Source of the DNA: Paenarthrobacter nicotinovorans
Lineage (GTDB): Bacteria; Actinomycetota; Actinomycetes; Actinomycetales; Micrococcaceae
Length of the DNA stretch: 64,000 nucleotides
Reading direction: 5' to 3'
Assembly: GCF_007670255.1 (NCBI RefSeq)
Contig: NZ_SZVS01000002.1
Coordinates: forward strand, 124,001-188,000
The notes under the pieces are model-generated. The model was not told the origin of the DNA and made no database searches. It was given only the letters and a program-made list of their open reading frames with translations. Position 1 is the stretch's first letter. The number at the start of each line of letters is the position of its first letter. This document shows positions 16,045 to 24,848 of the stretch, in pieces. Both the position numbers and the translations under genes were made by a program.

Positions 16045-17508
16045 ATGAGCCACTCCGCCGAATCCACTATCGCCTTCGAGGGCCAGTTCGCCCGCGACTT
16101 CCCCGAGTTGGCCATCCCGTGGCGTGCAGAGGAGGCCCCGGATCCGCAGCTTCTGCTGCTCAACCAGCCACTCGCCGTCGAACTTGGTTTTGATCCTGGG
16201 TTCCTGCGGAGCCCGGAGGGCGTGCGGCTGCTGGTGGGCAATGCCGTCCCGGAGGCCGCTACCCCTGTTGCGCAGGGCTACGCGGGACACCAGTTCGGCT
16301 GGTATTCGCCGCGGTTGGGCGATGGGCGTGCACTCCTTTTGGGCGAAATTGCCGACGCTGATGGGAGGCTCCTCGACATCCACCTGAAGGGGTCGGGCCG
16401 GACGCCGTTCGCCCGGAACGGTGATGGCCGGGCCGTCGTCGGGCCCATGCTGCGTGAGTACATCGTCAGTGAAGCGATGCACGCCCTGAATATCCCGACT
16501 ACCAGGTCCCTGGCGGTCGTCGCGACCGGTCGCTCGGTTGCACGCGAGACGGTCCTGCCCGGCGCGGTCCTTACCCGCGTGGCGAGCAGCCATATCCGTG
16601 TCGGCAGCTTCCAGTACGCGAGGGCCAGCAACGACATCGAACTGTTGCGCCGCCTTGCCGACCATGCAATCGAACGCCACCACCCGTCGTCGAGCACTGA
16701 GGACAACCCGCACCTCGCCCTGCTCAAGGGCGTCATAGCGGTCCAGGCGCGGCTCGTGGCCCAGTGGATGCTGGTGGGCTTCGTCCACGGCGTGATGAAC
16801 ACGGACAACATGACGGTGTCCGGCGAAACCATCGACTACGGTCCGTGCGCGTTCATCGACGGGTTCGATCCCGGTGCGGTGTACAGCTCCATCGATGAGC
16901 AGGGCCGGTACGCCTACCGCAACCAGCCGGTGGTGGCCGAGTGGAACCTGGCCCGCTTCGCTGAGTCGCTGGTGCCCCTGATCCACGAGGATGAGGAGCA
17001 GGCGGTGGCGCTTGCGGTGGAGGCGTTGGGCGGGTTCCGGCAGCAGTACAGCGCGGCATGGTTCGGCGGGATGCAGGCGAAGCTTGGTCTGCCTGAGGGA
17101 ATGGACGACGCCGGGGCCTCGCCCCTGGTGGATGACCTCCTTGAGTTGGTCAAGGAGGCGCGGGCCGATTACACATCGTTCTTCCGTAACCTCAGCAAGG
17201 CCGCCCGCGGCGACGCCGAACCCGTCCGCGGCGCGGTCCTTGACCTTCCCGCGTTCGATGACTGGCTGGAGCGCTGGCGGGCCGCGGGGCCGGATGCTGA
17301 TGCCATGGACCGGGTGAACCCGATCTACATTCCGCGCAACCATCTGGTGGAAGAGGCCCTTGCGGCTGCAACGGCCGGGGATATGGGCCCGACGGCGGAA
17401 CTGCTTGAGGCGCTCGCTTCACCTTTCGTTGAACGCCCTGGTTTGGAGAAGTTCGCTACTCCGGCACCTGAGAGCTTTGGCCCCTACCGTACGTTCTGCG
17501 GCACCTGA
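16045..17508 (+). CDS. selO: SelO/YdiU family protein adenylyltransferase
   Basis: A 487-residue pseudokinase-fold protein of the usual length. Conserved segments run in order: [85 protein letters not shown]. SelO transfers AMP from ATP to Ser, Thr or Tyr of target proteins and is linked to oxidative stress responses. The DNMT and DYGP segments hold the metal-binding Asn/Asp. ATG 16045 is chosen (MSHSAEST); a TTG lies one codon earlier and no strong ribosome site is present. A 35-base terminator hairpin follows. Confidence 0.93.
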   Translation: MSHSAESTIAFEGQFARDFPELAIPWRAEEAPDPQLLLLNQPLAVELGFDPGFLRSPEGVRLLVGNAVPEAATPVAQGYAGHQFGWYSPRLGDGRALLLGEIADADGRLLDIHLKGSGRTPFARNGDGRAVVGPMLREYIVSEAMHALNIPTTRSLAVVATGRSVARETVLPGAVLTRVASSHIRVGSFQYARASNDIELLRRLADHAIERHHPSSSTEDNPHLALLKGVIAVQARLVAQWMLVGFVHGVMNTDNMTVSGETIDYGPCAFIDGFDPGAVYSSIDEQGRYAYRNQPVVAEWNLARFAESLVPLIHEDEEQAVALAVEALGGFRQQYSAAWFGGMQAKLGLPEGMDDAGASPLVDDLLELVKEARADYTSFFRNLSKAARGDAEPVRGAVLDLPAFDDWLERWRAAGPDADAMDRVNPIYIPRNHLVEEALAAATAGDMGPTAELLEALASPFVERPGLEKFATPAPESFGPYRTFCGT

Positions 17509-17518
17509 GTTAAATGCC

Positions 17519-17553
17519 AAGGGCAAGCGTCCCAGAGGGAATCGCTTGCCCTT
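17519..17553 (+). terminator. Terminator of selO
   Basis: AAGGGCAAGCG and CGCTTGCCCTT form a perfect 11-bp stem with a 13-base loop, 11 bases after the selO stop codon. Confidence 0.8.
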
Positions 17554-17893
17554 TGCGTGTCTTTAGCCTTTAGCTCCAGACGGCCCTGACCACCATGTCT
17601 GCGCCCGCAGCAAGATGGTTGCCTGTGTGTCCTGCATCGAGGACGCATACGTCCTCGGCCTCGGGCGGCCCGGTGGATACCAAGCATTCAGCGGCTTGGA
17701 AGCTCAGAAGGTCTACTGGGAGGCTGTCGCCTATGTGAAGTTCAGTCATGATGCCCTTTTGTTTGTCCGGGCATCGCTCTGTTTCGCTAGCCCGGGATTT
17801 TGGAGAGACTTCTCCTGTGCGCGCCGGACTTCATCAGCGATAACTCCATACTGCCTTGTTGGATGGCTAACGTCCACGTGGCCATAGGTTGGC
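17554..17893. other. Intergenic region without recognised content
   Basis: The stretch between the selO terminator and the end of the leftward MarR gene contains one 90-codon open frame (17615-17887). That frame has no ribosome site and no protein-like composition. I see no convincing gene, RNA or repeat here. Confidence 0.4.
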
Positions 17894-18310
17894 CTAGCCG
17901 ATTTCGGTTTCCCTCACGATGGCGATCAGCTCCTTGCGCAGGCTCTCGGAGTCCAGGTCTACGTTCTCGAGTGCCGCATTTTCCAGGCCGTGGGACTGTT
18001 CCAGCAGCTCCTTGCCCAGGGCGGTGATGGAGACCAGTTGGCCGCGGCGGTCGAAGCGGTTGGCTTCACGGACTATGAAGCCGCGTGACTCGAGCCTCGC
18101 AAGGAGCGGTCCGATGGTCTGGGCTTGCACGCGGATGTTTTGGGCCAGTTTCCCCGGGGCGATGGGGCCGGCGGCCGCAACGGCGTCGAGCGTCAGGACC
18201 GCCGGGTAGGTCAGACCCAGCGGGCGGAGTTTCTCATTCCAGGCAAGTTCCACCAGTCGTGCCGCAGTGGACAGCAACCGGCTGGTTGGCCAACGTTCCA
18301 TATCAGGCAT
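17894..18310 (-). CDS. MarR-family transcriptional regulator
   Basis: A 138-residue winged-helix regulator. The recognition region spans about residues 50-100 (PGKLAQNIRVQAQTIGPLLARLESRGFIVREANRFDRRGQ), which shows the helix-turn-helix and the beta wing with the basic DRR. The ATG at 18310 has GGGGGTG upstream. The promoter side (18311-18370) carries an AGGTTGCTTATTACCTT stretch that may be its own operator. No adjacent target gene in the same direction is obvious; the next leftward gene is beyond selO. Confidence 0.88.
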   Translation of the reverse strand: MPDMERWPTSRLLSTAARLVELAWNEKLRPLGLTYPAVLTLDAVAAAGPIAPGKLAQNIRVQAQTIGPLLARLESRGFIVREANRFDRRGQLVSITALGKELLEQSHGLENAALENVDLDSESLRKELIAIVRETEIG

Positions 18311-18451
18311 TCAGGCACCCCCGGCCTTGTCGCTAATGATCAGGTTGCTTATTACCTTACATGAAATGCTGCCCGGGGGAAGTTGCTCACACAGCGTCTG
18401 CGCTGGTGGGCCAGGGTTGCGCTATGTCGCAGCCTTACGCAGAAGACGCCG

Positions 18452-18484
18452 CGGGCGGGTGGCCCGTTCAGGGCCACCCGCCCG
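18452..18484 (-). terminator. Strong hairpin downstream of the secreted protein gene
   Basis: CGGGCGGGTGGCCC and GGGCCACCCGCCCG make a perfect 14-bp stem with loop GTTCA. It lies 42 bases beyond the stop of the leftward gene at 18527. There is no T-tract, so termination may need a factor. Confidence 0.65.
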
Positions 18485-18526
18485 GTCGGCGGTCGGGGAG
18501 TCAAAGCCGGCTGCTGGATCTGGTGC

Positions 18527-19129
18527 CTATATGCCCAGGATTCGGTTGAGCAGAGCCACGAGGCCGTTCAAACCGTTCTGGCCATCCAGCAGCCCTGTAA
18601 TGGCGCAGAGCAGGTTGCCGAGCAGATTACCGGCGCCGGGCTGTGCAGTAATGTTCAGGACCACTTGGTTCAGGTCTACTACCAAGCCCAAGAGGTCCAG
18701 GTGCAGTGGCCCAAGGACCAGGTTGAGAACGTCGCAGGCTGGGGCTGCCAACGCTGTGACGGTGTTGCTTCCAGCGCTGCCGACAGTCATCGTCAGATTC
18801 TGGACGTTGACCGGCTCGGATACGCCGGCGCTGTTCGTCGCCGTGCCCACCAAGTCGCCGGTCACTTTTAGGACACCGTTATCGTTCAGGAACCTTGTGG
18901 CTGTGAAGGTGGCGTCCAAGGTCTTGACGGTCTGTCCGGTCGTGGCGTCCTTCATGGGAACGTTGTAGTGCGCGGTGAAGGTCGCCAACTGCTTCTTTGC
19001 TTGGGCGGCTGCTGTTGCGGTGGGTGCGGCTGTGGGCGGCGCTGCCGATGCTGCAGGAGCCGCGACTCCGAAGAATATGGCCCCGGAGAGGGCTACGGTA
19101 GTTATTGAAGCAAGAACTCGTGTTCGCAT
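18527..19129 (-). CDS. Secreted protein of unknown function
   Basis: A 200-residue protein from ATG 19129 behind AAGGA. A Sec signal peptide (MRTRVLASITTVALSGAIFF, with cleavage after ASA) is followed by an Ala/Pro/Thr linker. A beta-rich domain comes next (ATFTAHYNVPMKD, DATFTATRFLNDNGVLKVTGDL). The C-terminal third is Leu/Gly-rich and very hydrophobic, with repeated LLG and LNLV patterns (LVLGPLHLDLLGLVVDLNQVV). The same layout occurs in uncharacterised actinobacterial exported proteins. It could be an amphipathic cell-surface protein. The upstream region 19262-19290 holds GGTAAGTATGCTGATTAG. Confidence 0.75.
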   Translation of the reverse strand: MRTRVLASITTVALSGAIFFGVAAPAASAAPPTAAPTATAAAQAKKQLATFTAHYNVPMKDATTGQTVKTLDATFTATRFLNDNGVLKVTGDLVGTATNSAGVSEPVNVQNLTMTVGSAGSNTVTALAAPACDVLNLVLGPLHLDLLGLVVDLNQVVLNITAQPGAGNLLGNLLCAITGLLDGQNGLNGLVALLNRILGI

Positions 19130-19338
19130 CTCAGGTGTTCCTTTCAGCGCGTGATTAGGCGCGTGAACCCCCGGTCGCTCCGCCCCCATTCAGAACTCCG
19201 GCGGAACTATTTGATTGCTGGTTGTTGGCTCTCCAGAGCCCGAGTATGTGACCTAAGCCACATATCTACGCTATTGGTAAGTATGCTGATTAGTCAAGAT
19301 CAGGCTTGCGGCTCCTTGCGGCATCCAGCATTCCGCCA

Positions 19339-19959
19339 CTATTCGGCGCCCGTCCGGTAGTCGAGTCCCGCTTGGTCGACTTTTCGGTGGAAGCGCATGC
19401 CGGCTTTGCCGCCGAGGATGGCACCAACCAAGGGGATGATGACGGCGATGGCCAGGCCGATGAGTCCACTGGCAGTCAGCAGGCTGCCGTCAACGGGAAT
19501 GCGGGGTGCCCCACCGAGGTTGCTGAGGACGTTGAACTGACTGCCGGCGACGGCTGCGAGGATGGCGACCAGGACCGCGACAATGATGCCCCAGAGCCAG
19601 ACAGCAATGCCTTGTTTGGTACCGTCGAAGCGGGCCATGCGTCCGGCCACGTAGCCGCCGCAGTAATAGGCGATCAGGAGTATTGCCACCAGAACGATCC
19701 CGCTGATGATGCCCAGGGTCTGGACATTCTCCGTTGCTTTGTTTGCTGCGTCCTGGGGGTTGTTGGTGTTAGCGGTGCCCACGCCTGCGCCGATTGCGGT
19801 GGCCAGTGCGCTGAGGAGAACGGTCATGCCGATGGCAGTCAGCCATCCAAAAAATGCCGAACCCCACTTGATGCCGCCGAAGCGCTCCCTCTCTGCTGCC
19901 ACGAGGTCGTTTCGGCGCGCTCTGGGGGTGCTTGATCCGGAAATGTTGTGCTCTGCCAT
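19339..19959 (-). CDS. Membrane protein, four helices, stress-type (unknown function)
   Basis: A 206-residue protein starting at ATG 19959 (MAEHNISGSS) behind AGAGGGAG. About 45 cytoplasmic residues containing RFGGIKWGSAFFGWL lead into four membrane segments at about 35-62, 92-115, 122-150 and 165-190. The last holds a glycine-rich LVGAILGGKAGMRFHRKVD. Similar proteins are encoded beside PRC-barrel and DUF2382 genes in actinobacteria, as here. The DUF2382 gene lies just upstream in the same direction, separated by a hairpin. Confidence 0.75.
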   Translation of the reverse strand: MAEHNISGSSTPRARRNDLVAAERERFGGIKWGSAFFGWLTAIGMTVLLSALATAIGAGVGTANTNNPQDAANKATENVQTLGIISGIVLVAILLIAYYCGGYVAGRMARFDGTKQGIAVWLWGIIVAVLVAILAAVAGSQFNVLSNLGGAPRIPVDGSLLTASGLIGLAIAVIIPLVGAILGGKAGMRFHRKVDQAGLDYRTGAE

Positions 19960-19985
19960 GTGACTCTCCCTCTTTCTGGCCACCA

Positions 19986-20021
19986 AGGGCCGTGAACGGA
20001 GGTGCCTCCGGACACGGCCCT
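19986..20021 (-). terminator. Nested hairpin between the DUF2382 and membrane protein genes
   Basis: AGGGCCGTG and CACGGCCCT form a 9-bp outer stem, with a second 6-bp stem CGGAGG/CCTCCG inside. It lies 30 bases after the DUF2382 stop codon. No T-tract follows in the leftward direction. Confidence 0.5.
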
Positions 20022-20051
20022 GTGTCTTACGACTAACGGCGGTCCTGAGTG

Positions 20052-20867
20052 TCAGCGGCGGCTGGTTCCGTCGCCGTCGACGTCGATGTTTTCCTTGCGG
20101 ACCTCTTCGTTCACCGTGTGCTCTTCGGTGACGGTGTCCTTATCCAGGCGGACCCTTTCAACGGGCACTGTTTCCTTCTCCACGACGGGACGTTCCTCGT
20201 GGAGGGTGACTTCGTGTTCTTCCTCACTCAGTTCGGGCCCGTCCATGGCGTCACCGAAGTTGGAGTCATTGATGGGTTCCCGTTCGATGCGCACTTCTTC
20301 GCGCTGCACCGGCACCGTTGTAGTGACGTTCTCCGTGGTGATGTATTTGCGCAGCCTTGCCCGGCCGGTCTCTTCCTTCCGGGTGCCGACATTCAGTTGT
20401 TCCTCTGAACGTGTCATCGCGTCATCGGTGGTTGGACCTGAAGTGTCGTGCCCCACGGTGCTCCGGTCGGTATCGCGCCGGTCGATGTTGGCATCCGTGG
20501 TGTCAGTTCCGCTGTAGGTCCGACCGGTATCGACGCCGCCCCTGTTACCCCCGGCGAGCTCGTAGTAGCTGTAGAGACGGTCTTCTTCCTCGATTTCCAG
20601 ATGCCCGTCCGGCTCGACCCTTGGGGCGTCCTTTACCTTGTCCTTGGTGTAAGGGACAACGATGTCGCTGCCATCGGTCCGGGCTCCCTCCAGCGGCACG
20701 AACGATTCGGAGGTCCCGAACAGCCCGGTCTTGACCGTTACCCACGACGGGCGCGAGGTGTCGTCATCGACGTAGACCTGCCCGATGCTCCCGATCTTGG
20801 CGCCCTCTGAATCGATGACGTTGCCGCCGGCGTTGCTCAGGGCGATGAAGTCCTCATGGTGGGTCAT
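20052..20867 (-). CDS. PRC-barrel and DUF2382 domain protein (YsnF/AvaK-like stress protein)
   Basis: A 271-residue, highly charged, cytoplasmic protein from ATG 20867 behind AAGGAGAG. Residues about 10-90 form a PRC-barrel (GGNVIDSEGAKIGSIGQVYV, then TVKTGLFGTSESFVPL). Residues about 155-265 are the DUF2382/YsnF domain, with KYITTENVTTTVPVQREEV and RLDKDTVTEEHTVNEEVRKE. Such proteins are induced by desiccation or general stress; the biochemical role is not established. The motif AAGGCTACTTACTAATATT lies 90 bases upstream. Confidence 0.9.
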   Translation of the reverse strand: MTHHEDFIALSNAGGNVIDSEGAKIGSIGQVYVDDDTSRPSWVTVKTGLFGTSESFVPLEGARTDGSDIVVPYTKDKVKDAPRVEPDGHLEIEEEDRLYSYYELAGGNRGGVDTGRTYSGTDTTDANIDRRDTDRSTVGHDTSGPTTDDAMTRSEEQLNVGTRKEETGRARLRKYITTENVTTTVPVQREEVRIEREPINDSNFGDAMDGPELSEEEHEVTLHEERPVVEKETVPVERVRLDKDTVTEEHTVNEEVRKENIDVDGDGTSRR

Positions 20868-21250
20868 GATGCTCTCCTTGATGGTTTTGTCGTGTTGACG
20901 GGTAGGGTCCCCACACCCTCGAAATCCATGTAACACGACGCTTCACCAAGAAAGCAAGGCTACTTACTAATATTGTTCCGCCGCTCGCCATGGCCTGTTC
21001 CGCGACCAGAGGGAGGCTGGGAATTGGTCATCACGCGCGTCCTGCGAGTACTCGGAGCGGTAGGCGGAAAAACGAGTACCGACTACTCGTGCCTTTGGCC
21101 GCGTTGTGAGTTTCAATTGATTCAGCGGGATTGTGGCCGGCGGCAATACCCCCCAAGTTGCCGCCAGGAGCCCACCGCCGGCGGGGTCGGACAGCGGTAC
21201 CCAGAAGCCTGTCCGGCCCTTCGCCTGCCCAGGTTGAAATGCCCCGAGGA
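20868..21250. other. Intergenic region, promoter of the DUF2382 gene
   Basis: The stretch contains the AAGGCTACTTACT motif (20956-20968) upstream of the leftward DUF2382 gene, followed by about 280 bases with no recognised gene. Open frames on both strands here lack ribosome sites and continue as out-of-frame shadows of the HxlR gene. Confidence 0.45.
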
Positions 21251-21529
21251 TCACTTCTCGTCGACCCACCGTGCCAGCGCCTCGATCGGCTCGCGTAAGG
21301 CGAGCCCCCGATCGGTCAGTGCGTAGGCCCGTGTGTTGTGCTTGAGTGGCAGGCGAAACAATACTCCGGCGGTTTCGAGCTCGCGCAGGCGTGTTGCGAG
21401 GATGTTGGTGGGCACGCCAAGGTCGCGCTGCAGATCGCCATACCGCTGTGGCCCTTCGAGCAGCCGTTCCACGATGAGCAAGGCCCATCGTGCGCCGACT
21501 TTGTCGAGGGCCGCGGCGAGGTCGCTCAC
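21251..21529 (-). CDS. HxlR-family transcriptional regulator
   Basis: A 92-residue winged-helix protein from GTG 21529, overlapping the VOC gene stop (GTGA). The HxlR pattern is complete: KVGARWALLIVERLLEGPQRYGDL, then LGVPTNILATRLRELETAGVLFRLP and a C-terminal ALTDRGLALREPIEALARW. It is shorter at the N-terminus than many HxlR proteins and lacks the usual sensing Cys there. It probably represses its own operon through the palindrome at 21939-21955. Confidence 0.88.
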   Translation of the reverse strand: MSDLAAALDKVGARWALLIVERLLEGPQRYGDLQRDLGVPTNILATRLRELETAGVLFRLPLKHNTRAYALTDRGLALREPIEALARWVDEK

Positions 21530-21930
21530 GCGGTCGGTTCGGTGTCCGGCTTCATCCAGAAGGGTGAGTAGTGGTAGCCGTCGGGGTCGTCGAATTGGCG
21601 CTGGTACATGAACGGGTAGTCGTCGGTGTCGCCGATCCGGCCGCCTGCGGCGCCGGCGCGTTCGGTGAGTTCGTCGACCGCCTCGCGGCTGCCGAGGTCG
21701 AAGGACACGGTGACTTTCGACGGCGTGTCGGGTCCGCCGACCAGTTCCTCGAAACCACCTACGCTCGCGTACATCTCGCGGCTGCCGAGCATGACGTATT
21801 GCTCGGGCGCGATCTCGAAGCATGAGACGTTGTGGTCCGACATCTTGGCATTGAGGGTCCAGCCAAGGGCGTTATAGAAGGCAGTGGAGCGCTCGACGCT
21901 CTCAACGGGGCAGGTGATAAAGAGGCTCAT
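21526..21930 (-). CDS. VOC/glyoxalase-superfamily protein
   Basis: A 134-residue protein with the two beta-alpha-beta-beta-beta modules of the vicinal oxygen chelate fold: CPVESVERSTAFYNALGWT at the start, and QRQFDDPDGYHYSPFW with its typical DPDGY near the end. Such proteins bind metals or small hydrophobic compounds and act in resistance or detoxification. It is the first gene of a two-gene operon with HxlR. No ribosome site precedes the ATG, so translation may be leaderless. Confidence 0.87.
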   Translation of the reverse strand: MSLFITCPVESVERSTAFYNALGWTLNAKMSDHNVSCFEIAPEQYVMLGSREMYASVGGFEELVGGPDTPSKVTVSFDLGSREAVDELTERAGAAGGRIGDTDDYPFMYQRQFDDPDGYHYSPFWMKPDTEPTA

Positions 21931-21938
21931 GCGGCCAT

Positions 21939-21955
21939 ACTTGCAAAATGCAAGT
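21939..21955 (-). promoter_or_regulatory. Palindromic operator of the VOC-HxlR operon
   Basis: ACTTGCAAAATGCAAGT has perfect 7-bp arms (ACTTGCA/TGCAAGT) around AAA and lies 9 bases before the VOC start codon. An HxlR regulator is encoded in the same operon. Confidence 0.7.
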
Positions 21956-21996
21956 GCGCCGTCAAGGGTTTGCTGTGATCAAAGATTCGTTGGAGT

Positions 21997-22063
21997 AATT
22001 AGGCCACGCAAAGCTTGCCTAATTTCGCGAGAGGGCTGTAATCTCCCCACCTAGGTTCACCTA
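21997..22063 (+). promoter_or_regulatory. Two inverted repeats with TTAGG/CCTAA half-sites, possible iron or metal box
   Basis: AATTAGGC (21997-22004) and GCCTAATT (22017-22024) are perfect 8-bp arms with a 12-base spacer. TAGGTTCACCTA follows at 22052-22063. The half-sites resemble DtxR/IdeR boxes, but the spacing differs from the 19-bp consensus. They lie 77-143 bases upstream of the membrane protein gene at 22140. Confidence 0.4.
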
Positions 22064-22139
22064 AATTCGCAACGCATGACCGCATCGAGTGCCGCCTCCC
22101 CAAGGACCGCCACGGCACCCGCCCTTTGAGAGGCTCTTC

Positions 22140-22778
22140 ATGTCCTTACTGCCCCCTGCCCCCGTCCTGGTAGCCCCACCCCCTTCTGACGCCACTCCGC
22201 CGAAGGAACTCGGCACTGCAGGGCGAAACGGGATAGGGCCACGCTGGAGGCCGATGTTGCTCGGGCTCTTATGCACCGGTGGATGGATTGCTTCACTGCT
22301 GGTCGGTCACTTTGTGGACTGCGGCCCGGAACTGCACCGCATCGGGCTGGCGGTCCACATTCTGGCCTTGGTCCTGTCTTTCGGCACCATCCTGGTAGTC
22401 GATTGGCTTGGCTTGCTGTGGCTGCTGGGCAAGGTCCAGATGCATGAATCCGGGAGGCTGGAAGCTGCAGCCAAGCCCCTGATCTGGGGTGGTCTCGCGC
22501 TGCTGCTGGCTTCAGGTGCCCTGATTGATCCGGACCTGGGCAATCCGGTCACGGTTATTAAGCTGGTGTGCGTTCTCGTGTTGATGCTCAACGGGCTGGG
22601 CATAGCCCCTGCCATGCACCAACTGCTGGCCCTCCCGCCGCAAACGCGTTTCGGTGAACTGGGCCGGCGCCTCCGCATGAGGTTGCTAATCGCCCTTACC
22701 GTCTCCCAAACCTGCTGGTGGACCGCGGTGTTGATCGGCCTGGTCAACTCGACCATCCGCCGTTGGGCAGGGGCCTAA
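22140..22778 (+). CDS. Integral membrane protein (possibly CopD/DUF2214-like)
   Basis: A 212-residue protein from ATG 22140 behind GAGAGG. A Pro-rich N-terminus (about 1-35) precedes four to five membrane helices. Histidines fall at the helix start LHRIGLAVHILALVLSFGT and later at GIAPAMHQL, as in haem- or copper-linked membrane proteins. The second helix carries DWLGLLWLLGK. No firm family is recognised. The TTAGG-type inverted repeats upstream hint at metal-responsive control; this is inference. Confidence 0.65.
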   Translation: MSLLPPAPVLVAPPPSDATPPKELGTAGRNGIGPRWRPMLLGLLCTGGWIASLLVGHFVDCGPELHRIGLAVHILALVLSFGTILVVDWLGLLWLLGKVQMHESGRLEAAAKPLIWGGLALLLASGALIDPDLGNPVTVIKLVCVLVLMLNGLGIAPAMHQLLALPPQTRFGELGRRLRMRLLIALTVSQTCWWTAVLIGLVNSTIRRWAGA

Positions 22779-22794
22779 AGCGCAGGAGCCAGTC

Positions 22795-23313
22795 TCAGGA
22801 CAGCTCGTACGCTGGCCGTCCGCCATTTCGCTCGTCGCCATGCACCTGCAGTGCGCGGCGCATGGCCTGGCGGTTTTCTTCCACTGCTTCCGGTTGGCCG
22901 GCAACACGGTAGAGGTCGGCGGCCCATTGGAACTCGTCGGCTGCAGACCGGAAGCGGGCTTCGTCAAAGAGGCGGCGTCCAATGTGGTGGCGGACGTACG
23001 CTTCCTCTTCGGGCGTACGGACTGTCCGGAGTGCCTTTTCGTGCAGCACTGCGGCGTCGTGCCAGTGGTACTGCCGTTGGTGTATCTGGGCCAGGATCAG
23101 GAGCAGCTCACGGCGATCGGATGAGTCGGAGTCGGACAGAAGCTTGAGTCCTTCTTCCAGGGCTTGGCTGTCACGTCGAAGCAAGCCCAGGTACCTTACG
23201 CGCTCCACGGGGGGACAGTCGCCTTCCAGTGCAGCTTCGAGTGCGGCGCGGTTGATCACCACGTCGCGGAATGTCGAAGGGTCAGTACGCCAAAGACTTG
23301 CAGTATCTTCCAC
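22795..23313 (-). CDS. Tetratricopeptide-like helical protein
   Basis: A 172-residue soluble protein from GTG 23313, with GGGGGG 8 bases upstream. From about residue 65 the sequence forms helical repeats: LLLILAQIHQRQYHWHDAAVLHEKALRTV, then AYVRHHIGRRLFDEARFRSAADEFQWAADLYRVAG. Spacing of about 34-40 residues with A-x-x-L-H and F-x-x-A patterns fits TPR-type repeats. A role in protein-protein contact is likely; no enzyme motif is seen. It is convergent with the membrane protein gene, 16 bases apart. Confidence 0.75.
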   Translation of the reverse strand: MEDTASLWRTDPSTFRDVVINRAALEAALEGDCPPVERVRYLGLLRRDSQALEEGLKLLSDSDSSDRRELLLILAQIHQRQYHWHDAAVLHEKALRTVRTPEEEAYVRHHIGRRLFDEARFRSAADEFQWAADLYRVAGQPEAVEENRQAMRRALQVHGDERNGGRPAYELS

Positions 23314-23511
23314 CGTTATGTGCCCCCCATAGGACTGTTACGGAGCCGACTGGGTTCGCAACCGCCGTCGACGGCTTGCTGCGGAAGTCTCCATAATCTC
23401 ATGAAGTCCCCACCCCGCAAGTCGATCATCACCCGCCTCGCCACGCCGTGATCGCCACCCTCCCGTTCACCTCGAGAGTTTGGCGTGCGTTGGTATCGGA
23501 ACAGTAGTATC

Positions 23512-23545
23512 TTTAAGTGCACATGCATGCACATATGTACTTAAA
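23512..23545 (+). promoter_or_regulatory. Long imperfect palindrome before the MFS-ArsR operon
   Basis: Outer arms TTTAAGT (23512-23518) and ACTTAAA (23539-23545) flank a purine/pyrimidine-alternating core containing ATGCATGC and CACATATGT. It ends 20 bases before the chosen start of the transporter. A CzrA-like ArsR is encoded in the same operon and is the natural ligand of the site. Confidence 0.65.
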
Positions 23546-23564
23546 TGATGGGATGGGTTTACTG

Positions 23565-24848
23565 ATGCTCTCGGTGTTGCGGAACGGGACGTACCGCCGG
23601 TTGTTCCTGGCACAGGTCATCGCGCTGGTGGGCACGGGACTGTTGACAGTGGCGTTGGGGTTGCTGGCGTTTGATCTGGCGGGCAGCAATGCCGGAGCGG
23701 TGCTGGGCACGGCGTTGTTGATCAAGATGGGCGCGTATGTGGGTTTCGCGCCGGTGATCAATGCTTTGGTGGCGCGGTTGCCGAAGAAGCCGGTGCTGAT
23801 CGGCGCGGATTTGGTCCGGGCCGCGATGGCGTTGTGTCTGCCGTTCATCACGGAGGCGTGGCAGATCTACGTGGTGATTTTCCTGCTGCAATCCGCCTCG
23901 GCGACGTTCACTCCGGCGTTCCAGTCGTTGATCCCGACGGTGCTGCGCGAGGAGCGCGATTACACCCATGCGCTGTCGCTGTCACGCCTGGCTTATGACA
24001 TGGAAGCGTTGGTCAGCCCGGCGTTGGCGGCGTTGTTGCTGACGGTGGTCAGTTACAACAACCTGTTCCTGGGCACGGTGGCCGGGTTCCTGTTCTCGGC
24101 CGGCATGGTGGTTTTCACCGCGTTGCCCAAGGTGGCTTCCGGGTCGGCGGCGGGCTCGTTGTGGCACCGGACCACGCTCGGCGTGCGGCTATTCTGGCGG
24201 AACCGTCGGCTGCGGTCCTTGTTGGCTCTCAATCTGGTGGTCGCGGCTCCGACGGCGTTGGTGCTGGTCAATTCCGTGGTCTACGTCCGCACCGTCCTGG
24301 GACGACCGGATACGGATCTTGCCCTGGCGTTGGCGTGTTTCGGTATCGGCTCGATGATCGTTGCCCTGTCCGCATCGCGTGTTCTGGAGCGTTTTGGGGA
24401 ACGCACGGTGATGCTGACCGGCGCCGTCCTGATCCCGGCCGCGCTGGCAGGGGTTACCGTGATGACATTAGCCGGACCGGCCGGGTGGGGCTGGCCGGTG
24501 CTGCTGGTGTTGTGGTTCTTGCTTGGTGCGGGCAATTCCACGATCCTTACCCCGTCCTCGAGGCTGCTGCGGGACGCCTCGGACGAGCACACCCGTTCGT
24601 ATGTTTTCACTGCGCAGTTTTCCCTCTCGCACGCCTGCTACATCCTTGCCTATCCGTTGGCTGGGTGGCTTGGTGCGTTCGCGGGCCTGGGCCCTGCTGC
24701 CATTGCACTGACAGTTCTTGCGATACTGGGTACTGCAGGAGCATTCTTCTCCTGGCCCCGCCGCGATGTTGCTATTGCCGGGGATTCCGTAAGCAAGGAG
24801 GACAGCGGTGAGCAGCCAACCGGAGCGCCCGTTTCGCCCCGCATCTGA
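23565..24848 (+). CDS. MFS efflux transporter, probably for metal ions
   Basis: A protein of about 427 residues with 12 predicted membrane helices. The N-terminus MLSVLRNGTYRRLFLAQVIA is typical of a group of actinobacterial MFS exporters (NreB-like). In-frame ATGs start as early as 23517, but they fall inside the operator palindrome, so 23565 (or 23553) is chosen, with GGGATGG just upstream. Its end overlaps the start of an ArsR gene by 41 bases. The regulator's metal site (below) suggests export of Zn2+, Co2+ or Ni2+; the transported ion is inferred. Confidence 0.82.
   Translation: MLSVLRNGTYRRLFLAQVIALVGTGLLTVALGLLAFDLAGSNAGAVLGTALLIKMGAYVGFAPVINALVARLPKKPVLIGADLVRAAMALCLPFITEAWQIYVVIFLLQSASATFTPAFQSLIPTVLREERDYTHALSLSRLAYDMEALVSPALAALLLTVVSYNNLFLGTVAGFLFSAGMVVFTALPKVASGSAAGSLWHRTTLGVRLFWRNRRLRSLLALNLVVAAPTALVLVNSVVYVRTVLGRPDTDLALALACFGIGSMIVALSASRVLERFGERTVMLTGAVLIPAALAGVTVMTLAGPAGWGWPVLLVLWFLLGAGNSTILTPSSRLLRDASDEHTRSYVFTAQFSLSHACYILAYPLAGWLGAFAGLGPAAIALTVLAILGTAGAFFSWPRRDVAIAGDSVSKEDSGEQPTGAPVSPRI

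Noticed and set aside
15898..17343. 481-codon reverse frame opposite selO
   Set aside because: Shadow of selO, which is recognised by its conserved motifs.
17615..17887. 90-codon + strand frame after the selO terminator
   Set aside because: No ribosome site and no protein-like pattern; left as intergenic.
20967..21488. 173-codon reverse frame upstream of the DUF2382 gene
   Set aside because: It overlaps the HxlR gene in another frame and has composition typical of a shadow frame.
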